From NCBI RefSeq assembly GCF_014384745.1, contig NZ_JACRSO010000004.1:1-64000 (forward strand): 64,000 nt of DNA, in the 5' to 3' direction. The notes under the pieces were generated by a model. It worked only from the letters and a program-made list of their open reading frames with translations, searched no databases and was not told the DNA's origin. Made by a program: the position numbers and the translations under genes. Below, one piece after another: positions 14,665 through 23,473 of the stretch (within the stretch, counting starts at the first letter, position 1; every line of letters starts with the position of its first letter). The DNA comes from Luoshenia tenuis. Its GTDB lineage: Bacteria; Bacillota; Clostridia; Christensenellales; GCA-900066905.

Positions 14665-15303
14665 CTAACAACAGGAGATCAGATCGCCGCCGAAGCACTC
14701 ACAGCAGCAATCCGCACACCACAGCGTCTGGCAGATGGAGCAGGCGTCCATCCCCCCGCCGCCGCCCCGGTAGCCCCCTGCCCGGTACTGCTGGTTGACG
14801 GCGTTTAGCTGGTTTAAGGCGCTTTGATACTCGGGGTTGGTGGGGTCCATGCGCACGGCCTGCTGGAGGCACTGCAGCGCCTGGGCGTACCAGTTATTGC
14901 GCACGTAGACCATGCCGCGCAGGTAATACCACTCCGCATCCCGGTTTTGGATGCGGTCCAGCATCGCCTCTGCGGTGCGCACGTCGTTGCGGTTCAAGGC
15001 GCTGCGCACGTCATTATAGCTGGCCGAGCCGCCATAGCCCGAGGACGCGCGGCCACCGCCATAGCCGCCCCCGCCGTAGCCACCGCCGCTGTAGCCCGAG
15101 GATGACCCGCCCCGGGCGCCGCTGCCCTTGGTCAGCATGTCGTAGGCCTCGTTGATCTGCTTAAGCTTTTCCTGGGCCAGCTCGCTTAAGGGGTTATTTT
15201 GATACTGGTCCGGATGGTATTTGCGCACCAGCTCCCGGTAGGCCTTTTTGATCTCCTCCTGGGAGGCGTTTTCCGGCACGCCTAATACTTCATAAGGATT
15301 CAT
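14665..15303 (-). CDS. DnaJ-domain protein with Cys-rich C-terminus
   Basis: The 212-residue protein has an N-terminal J domain (residues 3-60) with the essential HPD at about 30-32, so it should stimulate an Hsp70 ATPase. A Gly/Ser/Tyr-rich linker (about 62-95), a TPR-like helical part (WYYLRGMVYVRNNWYAQAL, ALNQL) and a Cys-rich tail (CSICQTLWCADCCCECFGG) follow. It is not canonical DnaJ: no CxxCxGxG repeats. The start overlaps DUF5685 by 14 bases. DnaJ plus DUF5685 is a recurring pair in Clostridia. Confidence 0.9.
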   Translation of the reverse strand: MNPYEVLGVPENASQEEIKKAYRELVRKYHPDQYQNNPLSELAQEKLKQINEAYDMLTKGSGARGGSSSGYSGGGYGGGGYGGGRASSGYGGSASYNDVRSALNRNDVRTAEAMLDRIQNRDAEWYYLRGMVYVRNNWYAQALQCLQQAVRMDPTNPEYQSALNQLNAVNQQYRAGGYRGGGGGMDACSICQTLWCADCCCECFGGDLISCC

Positions 15304-16192
15304 CTTCTTTTTTTCTTCCTTCTCTTTTCCGTTTTTCTCCCGGATGGGCCAGAATCTCGTCCATCTTCTGGGCGCATCCGTCGTACAAAATGTTGTGTGC
15401 TAGCGCCTGATTGCGCCCGGCGGCCACCAGCTCGAAGGCCCGGGAGGCCTGCGCCAGGGACTGGGTGAGGGAAAAAGCCATCTCCTCGCGCAGGCTAGCG
15501 CGTATCTCCCCCTCCTGCGAGAGGCCGGGCCGGGACAGGCGCAGGGGGTTATAATTGCCGCTTATAAGGTCCCGCCCCAGGTCGTCCCAGGCGTCCAGCA
15601 GGTAGACCCAGCGCCCCAGGTTGTAGCCCATAAAGCGCCAAGCCTCCCGGGCGCTGCGCTTTTCCCCGGGCACGGCCCCGCAAAAGATCTCCCCCATCAG
15701 GGTGGCAAAGGGGTGGGCGGCCTGGTCGGCCACGTCGCACCCCGCCCTTTCCAGCTCCGCCAGGGCCGCGAGGTTCTCTTTGATGCTTTGATACTGCTCT
15801 GGGCGGCGGGCAGCCGCCTTTTTGGCCCCGGGCGCAAGCGCCCACACCGCGGGCAAGCGGGTTTTCTTGCCGTCGGCCACGTCGTCGCGCAGCTTGCCGG
15901 CCATCAGCAGGGTATTCAGGTCCGCCGCGTACGATAGGGCCTCCCCCCGCTCCACCAGCGGGCGGCGCCGGGTGGGGTGCAGCGCGCAGCGCCCCGCGTA
16001 CAGTTTGCCCGGGACGGGCTGCACCATATCCGCAAAAACCGCCAGGGCCGCCAGGTCATACGTCAGCCCCAGGCGGCAGACCGCCCCGCAGCCCCGGCCG
16101 ATGGCCTTGCATAGCCCGCAATAATAGGCCTTGAACAGCGCCTCGTCCCGGACTTTGAGCTCCGGGCGGAAGGGCGCGATATATCCAAACAA
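15290..16192 (-). CDS. DUF5685 family protein
   Basis: The 300-residue protein begins with FGYIAPFRPELKVRD, then has AYYCGLCKAIG near residues 22-32 and LTYDLAALAVFAD, patterns typical of DUF5685. Conserved Cys and a D-D pair (LLDAWDDLGRD, near 196-206) resemble metal or prenyl-synthase-like helices, but no activity is known. The start is TTG, 6 bases after AAGGAG; this ribosome binding site overlaps the trpS stop codon, so the two are coupled. Confidence 0.8.
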   Translation of the reverse strand: MFGYIAPFRPELKVRDEALFKAYYCGLCKAIGRGCGAVCRLGLTYDLAALAVFADMVQPVPGKLYAGRCALHPTRRRPLVERGEALSYAADLNTLLMAGKLRDDVADGKKTRLPAVWALAPGAKKAAARRPEQYQSIKENLAALAELERAGCDVADQAAHPFATLMGEIFCGAVPGEKRSAREAWRFMGYNLGRWVYLLDAWDDLGRDLISGNYNPLRLSRPGLSQEGEIRASLREEMAFSLTQSLAQASRAFELVAAGRNQALAHNILYDGCAQKMDEILAHPGEKRKREGRKKEDESL

Positions 16193-16202
16193 TGTTTTCT
16201 CC

Positions 16203-17204
16203 TTACGGTAGGATAAAGCCTACCTTCTTTTTGACCTTGGAAAGCGTGCGCCCGGCCAGGCGCGCGGCCTGCTCCGCCCCCTGGGCCATGATGGCCGACA
16301 GGTGCGCCTTATCCGCCATCAGGCGGGCGTGCTCCTGCTGCACAGGCTCGAGCTTGGCGATGACGGCATCGGCCACCCGCTCTTTCAGGACGCCGTAGCC
16401 CTGCCCTTCAAACGCCGCCACCGCCTTTTCGATGGCGGTACCGGTCATGGCGGCGTAGATGTCCAGCAGGTTGCTCACCCCTGGCTTATGCTCCGGGTCG
16501 TAGCGGATCTCCGCGTCCGAATCGGTCACCGCGCGCTTGAACTTGCGGCGGATATCCTCCGGTTTATCCAAAAGGGCGATGTAGGTCTGCGCCTCGTCGG
16601 ACTTGGACATCTTGCGGGTGGGGTCCTGCAGGCTCATCACCCGGGCGCCCACCTTGGGGATGTAGGGCTCGGGCACGGTAAACACGTCCCCATAGAGGTT
16701 GTTAAAGCGGATGGCGATGTCCCGCGTCAGCTCCAGGTGCTGCTTTTGGTCCACGCCCACGGGTACCAGATCCGCCTGGTAGAGCAGGATGTCCGCCGCC
16801 ATCAGCACCGGATAATCGAAGAGCCCTGCGTTGATGTTATCGGCATGCTTTTGGGATTTTTCCTTAAACTGGGTCATGCGTTGCAGCTCGCCCATGTAGG
16901 TATAGCAGTTGAGGATCCAGCCAAGCTCCGCGTGGCCGGACACGTGGGACTGGACGAACATGATGTTCTTTTCCGGGTCCAGCCCGCAGGCGATCAGCAG
17001 TGCCAGGGTGCTCATCGTGCGGGCGCGCAGCTCGCTTGCCACCTGGCGCACGGTGATGGCGTGCTCATCCACCACGCAGTAAAGGCAGTTGTACTGCTCC
17101 TGGATCTCCACCCAGGAGCGGATGGCCCCGATATAGTTGCCCAGCGTCAGCGTACCGCTGGGCTGGATGCCGCTAAAGACGATCTTTTTGCGTTCCGCTT
17201 CCAT
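16203..17204 (-). CDS. trpS: Tryptophan--tRNA ligase
   Basis: About 333 residues. Class I synthetase motifs: FSGIQPSGTLTLGNYIGA (the HIGH equivalent is TLGN) near residues 8-25 and KMSKSD near 194. The enzyme charges tRNA-Trp. The frame is open 23 codons further upstream, but ATG at 17204 follows AAGGAGG and matches the family start (MEAERKKIVFSG). A promoter at 17375-17403 leaves a GC-rich leader of about 160 bases without a recognisable T-box. First gene of a five-gene operon. Confidence 0.96.
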   Translation of the reverse strand: MEAERKKIVFSGIQPSGTLTLGNYIGAIRSWVEIQEQYNCLYCVVDEHAITVRQVASELRARTMSTLALLIACGLDPEKNIMFVQSHVSGHAELGWILNCYTYMGELQRMTQFKEKSQKHADNINAGLFDYPVLMAADILLYQADLVPVGVDQKQHLELTRDIAIRFNNLYGDVFTVPEPYIPKVGARVMSLQDPTRKMSKSDEAQTYIALLDKPEDIRRKFKRAVTDSDAEIRYDPEHKPGVSNLLDIYAAMTGTAIEKAVAAFEGQGYGVLKERVADAVIAKLEPVQQEHARLMADKAHLSAIMAQGAEQAARLAGRTLSKVKKKVGFILP

Positions 17205-17374
17205 AAAAAATGGCTTCCTCCTTAGGGGAGCGCCCCCGCCGCAAAACAGGGTTTGAGCCAGCCGGCAGCGCACCTCCCGAGTAAGGAAGAGGCCGCCGGC
17301 CGCGCGGGTGGTCCTGCGCTCCTAATCGCACGATAGAGCGGCCAAAAGGCCGCAAGGATACAAGGTTACAGGTT

Positions 17375-17403
17375 AGTATACCCTATAAACGCCGTTTTTT
17401 CAA
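17375..17403 (-). promoter_or_regulatory. trpS promoter
   Basis: TTGAAA (17403-17398), a 17-base spacer and TATACT (17380-17375) on the minus strand. The predicted start is near 17368. Confidence 0.7.
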
Positions 17404-17647
17404 GATTATATGCGCCCGCAGCAGGCGTGCCCCGCGAGAAATGCGCGCCCGCGCCGGGGGGCGGAATGGGAAAATCGGGTTGGGGCAGAAGGCGGGCGGA
17501 GAAGCGGTTTGCAACCCCCACCGCCTTCGGGGTGGGGGTTGGAGTGGGACGACGGAGCGCAGGGCCGGGGGTGGATGGAGCGTAAGGCCTGACCGGGCCG
17601 GGGCGCAGGGCTTGACCGGAGCGGGCGCAGGGCTTGACCAAGACAGA

Positions 17648-17796
17648 GCGGTGCAACCACGGTCCAGAGGGTGTAAAGAGATTCCTCGCTTCCGCTCGGA
17701 ATGACAAACATGAATAACAATGAAAGGCACGTACAAAAGCGGTTAAAGAGGCGAAAACCCTACTTGGAAGGGCAAAGCGTTAAAGCCGTTGGCGGG
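17648..17796. repeat. 149-base direct repeat, copy a
   Basis: Matches 18121-18269 with a single difference seen by eye, an offset of 473 bases. It carries an AGAGATTCCTCGC...GCTCGGAATGACA dispersed repeat and the first 88-base unit of the neighbouring array. No gene is present in 17404-18834. Confidence 0.85.
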
Positions 17797-18475
17797 TGGG
17801 AACGCGTGGATGCACACAAAGGCAAGCGCGGTTAAAGGGGCGAAAGCCCTACTTGGAAGGGCAAAGCGTTGAAGCCGTTGGCGGGCGGGGGCGCATGGAT
17901 GTGCACAATGTATGAGCGGTTAAAGGGGCGAAAGCCCTACTTGGAAGGGCAAAGCGTTAAAGCCGTTGGCGGGCGGGGGCGCATGCACGCGCACACTGTA
18001 TGAGCGGTTAAAGGGCGTTAGCCCTGTCATTCAGAGTGCGGGCTTTGCCCGCGCGAAGAATCTCCCGCATTGGCGGTGGGCGGCGCTTAAAGCTGTACCG
18101 TAAAGCCTGACCGGGACGGAGCGGTGCAACCACGGCCCAGAGGGTGTAAAGAGATTCCTCGCTTCCGCTCGGAATGACAAACATGAATAACAATGAAAGG
18201 CACGTACAAAAGCGGTTAAAGAGGCGAAAACCCTACTTGGAAGGGCAAAGCGTTAAAGCCGTTGGCGGGCGCGGGCGCATGGACGCGCACAATGTATGAG
18301 CGGTTAAAGGGGCGTTAGCCCTACTTGGAAGGGCAAAGCGTTAAAGCCGTTGGCGGGCGGGGACGCATGCACGCGCACAATATATGAGCGGTTAAAGGGC
18401 GTTAGCCCTGTCATTCAGAGTGTGGGCTTTGCCCGCGCGAAGAATCTCCCACATTGGCGGTGGGCGGCGCTTAAA
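17739..18475. repeat. Tandem array of 88-base units
   Basis: Units start with GCGGTTAAAG at 17739, 17828, 17916 and 18004, and again at 18212, 18300 and 18388: spacing is 88-89 bases. Each carries GGGGCGAAAGCCC or GGGCGTTAGCCC (short hairpin), then ACTTGGAAGGGCAAAGCG and CCGTTGGCGGGCG. At 18004 and 18388 the unit switches into a CATTCAGAGTG...GCGAAGAATCTC module. No reading frame is conserved. Confidence 0.85.
18121..18269. repeat. 149-base direct repeat, copy b
   Basis: Second copy of 17648-17796. The near identity argues for recent duplication of the whole 473-base block. It keeps the array in phase (18212 minus 17739 is 473). Confidence 0.85.
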
Positions 18476-18834
18476 GCTGTACCGCCGGGCCTGACCGTGA
18501 CGGAGCACAGGGCCAGGGCGGGGCGGAGTGTAAGGCCTGACCGGAGCGGGCACGGGGCTTGACCGGGGTGAGACGCAGGGCCGGGGCGCAGGGCCTGACC
18601 AAGACAGAGCGGTGCAACCACGGCCCAGAGGGCGTAAAGAGATTCCTCGCGTCGCTCGGAATGACAGCGCGGGTTAGGCACGGGTGCGGGCTGCGGCTTG
18701 GAGCCATGCGCCACCCACCACCTCCTCCGCCTAATAGCGGTCCCCCTCCCTCCGGTGAGGGAGGCGAGGGCTTTGGCAGAGTTTGGCGGTTAAAAGGGAC
18801 GAAAACGCCTCGGGTGCGGAGCCGGGGGGTAAAG

Positions 18835-18863
18835 CAAAAGCGCGCGGAGAATCCTCCGCGCGC
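18835..18863 (-). terminator. Terminator of the SDR gene
   Basis: A perfect 10-base stem GCGCGCGGAG/CTCCGCGCGC with a 4-base loop (18840-18863), followed on the minus strand by TTTT, 25 bases after the SDR stop. Confidence 0.85.
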
Positions 18864-18887
18864 CCTGAAAACCGTAAAACTTTGCGC

Positions 18888-19664
18888 TTACACGCAGGTG
18901 AAAGCGCCGTCGATGACAAAGTCGCTGCCCGTGGTAAAGGCGCTGGAATCCCCCGCCAGATACACGGCGATGGCCTGCAGCTCCTCGGGGCTGCCCAGCC
19001 GGCCCAGCGGGCCCTGCTCGTTCCAGATCTTGATGAGGGGCTTTAAGTGCTCAGCATTGTTGATCAGATCCGTACCGATATACCCGGGGCTGATGCAGTT
19101 GACCCGCACACCCTTTTTGGCCCATTCCACCGCCATGGATTTGGTGAGCATGATCACCCCGGCCTTGGAGGCGTTATACGCGCACTGGGGCTGAGGGAAG
19201 TTGACGATATGCCCGCTCATAGAGGCGGTGTTGATGATCGAGCCTGCGCCCTGCTCCAGCATCACCTTGCCCGCAGCCTGGGCGGTGAGGAACACGCCGT
19301 TTAGGTTGATGTCGATCACCTTTTTCCACTGCTCGTAGGTCATCTCCTCCGCAGGGACGTTGATGCAGATGCCCGCGTTGCAAAAAGCCGCGTCGATCCG
19401 GCCGAACTGGCCGCGGATCTCGGCGATGGTGGCGTCCACCTGCTCTTTATCCGTCACATCGCACTTGAGGGCCAGGGTCTTGCAGCCGTTGGCCGCGGCG
19501 ATCTCCTGGGCCGTCTTTTGGGCCTCGTCGATGTCCACATCCACGATGGCCACGTCCGCCCCCGCCTCAGCCAGCGCCGTGGCGATGGCCTTGCCTATGC
19601 CCCGGGCGCCGCCGGTGACAAAGGCCTTTTTGCCGTCTAACCGAAGTTTTTCAATGATGCCCAT
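18888..19664 (-). CDS. SDR-family NAD(P)-dependent oxidoreductase
   Basis: The 258-residue classical short-chain dehydrogenase has cofactor motif TGGARGIG (17-24), NAG near 96-98, and catalytic Ser148, Tyr163 and Lys167 (YNASK). Asp at the end of beta-2 (VDVDID) favours NAD. Sequence style resembles polyol or sugar-alcohol dehydrogenases (sorbitol, arabitol, gluconate type), but the substrate cannot be read from sequence. It stands alone between a good promoter (19734-19762) and a terminator. Confidence 0.9.
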   Translation of the reverse strand: MGIIEKLRLDGKKAFVTGGARGIGKAIATALAEAGADVAIVDVDIDEAQKTAQEIAAANGCKTLALKCDVTDKEQVDATIAEIRGQFGRIDAAFCNAGICINVPAEEMTYEQWKKVIDINLNGVFLTAQAAGKVMLEQGAGSIINTASMSGHIVNFPQPQCAYNASKAGVIMLTKSMAVEWAKKGVRVNCISPGYIGTDLINNAEHLKPLIKIWNEQGPLGRLGSPEELQAIAVYLAGDSSAFTTGSDFVIDGAFTCV

Positions 19665-19733
19665 TTCGTTTCACTCCAATTCCCTTTTCGTTTTGTCGAT
19701 AAGGTTTCTAAACCCCCTTGGCTTTCCGCAACC

Positions 19734-19762
19734 ATTATAACACGGTTGAAGGGGGCGCGCAA
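19734..19762 (-). promoter_or_regulatory. Promoter of the SDR gene
   Basis: TTGCGC (19762-19757), a 17-base spacer and TATAAT (19739-19734) on the minus strand, about 70 bases before the ATG. Confidence 0.65.
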
Positions 19763-19844
19763 TCGTCCCGGCGGGACTGAAAGGCGCACAATCGCTCCCC
19801 GGGCTGTGAAAAAAGGTGAACAATGGCAAAGGCGCGGGCGGCGG

Positions 19845-20166
19845 GCCCCCTCCCTCCACTGAGGGAGGCAAGCGCTTTGGCGGTGCCGCGGGACTTGACC
19901 GGGGCCGGAGCGGTGTAACCACAGCCCAGAGGGCATAAAGAGATTCCTCGCCTGCGGCTCGGAATGACTGCGCGGGTTAGGCACGGGTGCAGGCTGCGGC
20001 TTGGGGCCATGCGCCGCTCACTCCCTCCACCGCCTAATAGCGGTCCCTCTCCCTGCGGCTGAGGGAGGCAAGCGCTTTGGCAATGCCGCGGGACTTGACC
20101 GGGGCGGAGCGGTGCAACCACAGCCCAGAGGCCATAAAGAGATTCCTCGCCTGCGGCTCGGAATGA
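19845..20166. repeat. Two copies of the short palindromic intergenic repeats
   Basis: CCTCCCTCCACTGAGGGAGG and a close variant near 20045 are each followed by AAGCGCTTTGGC, a GACTTGACCGGGGC spacer and AGAGATTCCTCGC...GCTCGGAATGACTG. The two blocks are direct repeats about 199 bases apart. No gene lies in 19763-20175. Confidence 0.75.
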
Positions 20167-20175
20167 CTGCGCGGG

Positions 20176-20499
20176 TTAGGCCCCCAGCCGCACCGCGGTG
20201 CCGCTGGCGGTGACCATCAGCATGCTGCCGCCTTCGCCCAGCACCTCATAATCGATATCCACGCCCACCACCGCGTCCGCGCCCAGCGCCCGGGCGCGCT
20301 CTGCCATCTCCTGCAGGGCGGCCTCCCGCGCCTCGATCAATTCGCCCTCGTAACTGCCCGAGCGGCCGCCGAAAAAGTTGCGCAGGCCGGCCGCAAAATC
20401 CTTGATAAAGTCCACGCCGGAGACCACCTCTCCAAACACGATGCCGTAATAGTCAGTAATGCGCCGCCCTTCGACGCTGGGCGTAGTGGTGATGATCAT
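20176..20499 (-). CDS. YbjQ/UPF0145 family putative heavy-metal-binding protein
   Basis: The 107-residue protein begins MIITTTPSVEGRRITDYYGI and carries FGEVVSGVDFIKD and ARALGADAVVGVDIDYE, which fit the YbjQ (DUF74) family. These form pentameric rings; function is unresolved. It follows the membrane protein gene by 15 bases, so they probably share a transcript. Confidence 0.9.
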   Translation of the reverse strand: MIITTTPSVEGRRITDYYGIVFGEVVSGVDFIKDFAAGLRNFFGGRSGSYEGELIEAREAALQEMAERARALGADAVVGVDIDYEVLGEGGSMLMVTASGTAVRLGA

Positions 20500-20514
20500 T
20501 TTCTTTTCCTCCTA

Positions 20515-21051
20515 CTATTTTGTGGGGCGCAAGGCGTCTCCCTTTCCACGTTTCAGGCGCTCTCCCCCGCGGCCGCCGGGCAGCAGAAAGTTGACCGCCA
20601 GCGCCACGGCGATGCCGATCAGGGTATCCACCACGCGGTTGAGGGCAAAAAGCCAGGGGACGCTGTCCGCGCCGTGGGAGATGGTCACGCTCAAAAACAC
20701 CACGCAGGTGATATAAGTGGCCGGCCGCTTTTCCAGCAGCACCGTCAGATACATCAGCGGCAGCAGGGCCAGGGCGATCAGGGTATAGTGCCCCGCCCCC
20801 AGCGCCGGCACGCCCATCCCCTTTAAGGCGTAGAGCATGCCCATGCCCGCCGCGCCGCCCAACAGCGTGCCCACCGTGCGGTTCAGCCCCACCTTCAGGC
20901 TGCCCCGCACGTCCGGCTGGGTGCACAGCACCGCCGCGATGGCCGAGTAAAAGGGCATGCCGCCCGGGCGCAAAAGCCCCAGCATCAGGCACAGCCAAAC
21001 GGCCAGCACGCTTTTGAGCATCCGCATCCCCACGCCGGGCCACCTGGTCAT
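20515..21051 (-). CDS. Aromatic acid exporter (ArAE/FUSC-like) family membrane protein
   Basis: About 178 residues with four to five hydrophobic helices. The pattern FYSAIAAVLCTQPDVRGSLK...NRTVGTLLGGAAGMG and RVVDTLIGIAVALAVNFLLP is typical of the DUF939/ArAE_1 half of FUSC-type exporters. Only the membrane half is present; the cytosolic C-terminal domain of longer relatives is missing. ATG at 21051 is chosen because GGGAG is 10 bases upstream; GTG at 21060 is nearly on top of that site. Confidence 0.82.
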   Translation of the reverse strand: MTRWPGVGMRMLKSVLAVWLCLMLGLLRPGGMPFYSAIAAVLCTQPDVRGSLKVGLNRTVGTLLGGAAGMGMLYALKGMGVPALGAGHYTLIALALLPLMYLTVLLEKRPATYITCVVFLSVTISHGADSVPWLFALNRVVDTLIGIAVALAVNFLLPGGRGGERLKRGKGDALRPTK

Positions 21052-21093
21052 AGCCGTCACGCTCCCTTCTTTTTATACGGCTCCCCCTATGAT

Positions 21094-21123
21094 AAAAGCC
21101 ATGCAGTACCCCGCATGGCTTTT
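21094..21123 (-). terminator. Terminator after nfnB
   Basis: An 11-base stem AAAAGCCATGC/GCATGGCTTTT with an 8-base loop, just after the nfnB stop on the minus strand. Its ends read TTTT in both directions. Confidence 0.8.
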
Positions 21124-21136
21124 GCGTACGAAACGA

Positions 21137-22540
21137 TTACTGATTCTTCCCTTTGATATAGGCGTCCATGGCCTTGGCGGCTTCCTTGCCCGCGCCCATG
21201 GACAGGATCACCGTAGCCGCGCCGGTCACCGCGTCGCCGCCGGCGTACACGCCGTCCCGGCTGGTCAGCCCGCCCTCGTCCTCGGTGATGATGCAGCCGC
21301 GCTTGTTGGTCTCAAGCCCCGGGGTGGTCTTGCGGATCAGCGGATTGGGGCTGGTGCCGATGGCCACGATCACCGCGTCCACCGGGATATCAAAGGCCGA
21401 GTCCTTTACCGGCACCGGCCGGCGCCGCCCGCTCTCGTCCGGCTCGCCCAGCTCCATCGCAATGCAGCGCAGGCCGCAGACAAAGCCGTTCTCATCCCCC
21501 AGCACCTCGATGGGGTCGGACAGGGTCTTAAAGGCGATGCCCTCCTCTAAGGCGTGCTCCACCTCTTCTTTACGGGCGGGCAGCTCGTTCATCGAGCGGC
21601 GGTAGACGATGGTAACCTCGTCCGCCCCCATGCGCCGGGCGCAGCGGGCCGCGTCCATGGCCACGTTGCCCCCGCCGACCACCGCCACCTTTTGGCTGCG
21701 CTGGATGGGGGTCTTGCTATCCTGCTGATAGGCCTTCATCAGGTTGACGCGGGTGAGGTACTCGTTGGCCGAGTACACCCCTTTCAAATTCTCCCCGGGG
21801 ATGTTCATAAACCGGGGCAGCCCCGCGCCGGAGCCTACGAAGATGGCCTCGTTGCCCATGTCAAACAGGTCGTCAATGGTCAGCACCTTGCCGATGACCA
21901 TGTTGGTCTCCACCTTAACGCCCAGCTTTTTCAGCCCTTCTATCTCCTGGGCCACGATGGCCTTGGGCAGACGGAACTCGGGGATGCCGTATACCAGCAC
22001 GCCGCCGGCCTGGTGCAGCGCCTCGTACACCGTGACCTCGTAACCCATCTTGGCCAATTCGCCGGCGCAGGTCAGCCCCGCCGGGCCGCTGCCCACGATG
22101 GCCACCTTATGCCCGTTGGCCTTAGGCTTTTCGGTTTTTTGATCCTCCCTGGCGTTATGCCAGTCGGCCACAAAGCGCTCTAAGCGCCCGATGCCCACCG
22201 GCTCGCCCTTGATGCCGCGCACGCACTTGCCCTCGCACTGGTGCTCCTGCGGGCAGACCCGGCCGCACACCGCCGGCAGCGCCGTAGAGGCCGAGAGGAT
22301 CTCCCAGGCGCCCTGCAGGTCCTCCTCGGCGATCCTGCCGATAAAGCCCGGGATGTCGATGGCCACCGGGCAGGCGCTCTGGCAGGGTTTGTTTTTGCAG
22401 TGCAGGCAGCGCCGCGCCTCGGCAACGGCCATCTCATAAGTGTAGCCCAGGGCTACCTCCTCAAAGTTATGGCTGCGCTTTTCCGCATCCTGCGTGGGCA
22501 TGGGGGTCTTTTTAGGGTCCATATTCCGCTCAAACGCCAT
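21137..22540 (-). CDS. nfnB: NfnB-type subunit (glutamate synthase small-subunit family)
   Basis: 467 residues. The N-terminus has the Fe-S Cys cluster CLHCKNKPCQSACPVAIDIP near 44-64 and a second CGRVCPQEHQCEGKCV, then FAD- and NADPH-binding Rossmann motifs GSGPAGLTCAGELAKMG and VVGGGNVAMDAARCA. The family is often named GltA/GltD, but no glutamate synthase large subunit is nearby and NfnA lies directly upstream. The pair therefore fits NfnAB, which reversibly couples NADH, ferredoxin and NADP by electron bifurcation (known from Clostridium kluyveri and Thermotoga). Stop and start overlap as TGATG. Confidence 0.88.
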   Translation of the reverse strand: MAFERNMDPKKTPMPTQDAEKRSHNFEEVALGYTYEMAVAEARRCLHCKNKPCQSACPVAIDIPGFIGRIAEEDLQGAWEILSASTALPAVCGRVCPQEHQCEGKCVRGIKGEPVGIGRLERFVADWHNAREDQKTEKPKANGHKVAIVGSGPAGLTCAGELAKMGYEVTVYEALHQAGGVLVYGIPEFRLPKAIVAQEIEGLKKLGVKVETNMVIGKVLTIDDLFDMGNEAIFVGSGAGLPRFMNIPGENLKGVYSANEYLTRVNLMKAYQQDSKTPIQRSQKVAVVGGGNVAMDAARCARRMGADEVTIVYRRSMNELPARKEEVEHALEEGIAFKTLSDPIEVLGDENGFVCGLRCIAMELGEPDESGRRRPVPVKDSAFDIPVDAVIVAIGTSPNPLIRKTTPGLETNKRGCIITEDEGGLTSRDGVYAGGDAVTGAATVILSMGAGKEAAKAMDAYIKGKNQ

Positions 22541-23385
22541 CAGCCTTCGACCTCCTTTTGCATCAGCTCGCACTCTTCCTCCCGCTCCCGGGCTTCAAAC
22601 TGGCGGTACATGGCCCCGCGCTTCATGGCCTCGTCAAAGTCCACCAGGTGGCCGTCAAAGTCCGGCCCGTCCACACAGGCGAACTTGGTCTCTCCACCCA
22701 CGGTCAGCCGGCAGCCCCCGCACATGCCCGTCCCGTCGATCATGATGGGGTTCATGGACACCACGGTCTTGATGCCGTACTTTTTAGTGAGCAGACAGAC
22801 GAACTTCATCATGATCAGCGGGCCGATGGCGAATACCTCGTCATACTGGTTGCCCTCTTTGATCAGCTGCTCCAGGGCATCTGTCACCAGGCCCTTTTCG
22901 CCATAGCTGCCATCGTCGGTGACGATCTTATACACGTCGCTGATGTCCCGGAAATCCTGCTCGAGGATCACCAGCTCCTTATTGCGGAAGCCCGTGATGG
23001 CGTGCACCTGCGCGCCCATCTTGTGCAGCTTTTTGGCTACGGGATAGGCGATGGCGCAGCCCACGCCCCCGCCCACCACGGCCACTTTTTTAAGCCCGTC
23101 CAGGTGGCTGGGGGTGCCCAAGGGGCCCACAAAGTCGTTGATGCTATCCCCTACGTTTAAGGTGTTCAGCTCCATCGTGCCCCGGCCCACGATCTGGAAG
23201 ATGATGGTGACGGTGCCTTTTTCCCGGTCATAATCCGCAATGGTCAGCGGGATGCGCTCGCTGTCGGGCAGCGCGCGAAAGATAATGAATTGCCCGGGCT
23301 GTGCCTTGCGGGCGATTAACGGCGCTTTGACCACCATCTTGGTGACCGTGGCGTTCAAAGGCTCTTTTTTGACGATCTCAAACAT
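22540..23385 (-). CDS. nfnA: NfnA-type subunit, ferredoxin--NADP reductase family
   Basis: The 281-residue flavoprotein begins MFEIVKKEPLNATVTKMVVKA. It has the FAD-binding RIPLTIADYD and NAD-binding VVGGGVGCAIAYPVAKKL (about 101-118), and a C-terminal [2Fe-2S] site MIDGTGMCGGCRLTVGG...FACVDGP. The Asp plus three Cys ligand pattern of NfnA is intact. Pyrimidine PyrK proteins are related, but the NfnB partner overlapping by TGATG decides the call. A TTGACA promoter lies at 23474-23502. Confidence 0.88.
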   Translation of the reverse strand: MFEIVKKEPLNATVTKMVVKAPLIARKAQPGQFIIFRALPDSERIPLTIADYDREKGTVTIIFQIVGRGTMELNTLNVGDSINDFVGPLGTPSHLDGLKKVAVVGGGVGCAIAYPVAKKLHKMGAQVHAITGFRNKELVILEQDFRDISDVYKIVTDDGSYGEKGLVTDALEQLIKEGNQYDEVFAIGPLIMMKFVCLLTKKYGIKTVVSMNPIMIDGTGMCGGCRLTVGGETKFACVDGPDFDGHLVDFDEAMKRGAMYRQFEAREREEECELMQKEVEG

Positions 23386-23473
23386 GCTCTTCCCTTCCCT
23401 TTCCTAAAGGTACGCTCCTCCATGGCCGCCGCAGATAGCGGCCACGCACCAGGCAAAACCTGGGGACTCTACT

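Noticed and set aside
17205..17374. T-box riboswitch upstream of trpS
   Set aside because: GGGTGGTCCTGCGC is present but only on the plus strand, opposite to trpS, and no specifier or terminator/antiterminator arrangement was found on the gene strand.
21137..22540. Glutamate synthase small subunit in ammonia assimilation
   Set aside because: No large subunit gene is near, and the gene overlaps an NfnA-type reductase with complete [2Fe-2S] ligands, so NfnB is the better reading.
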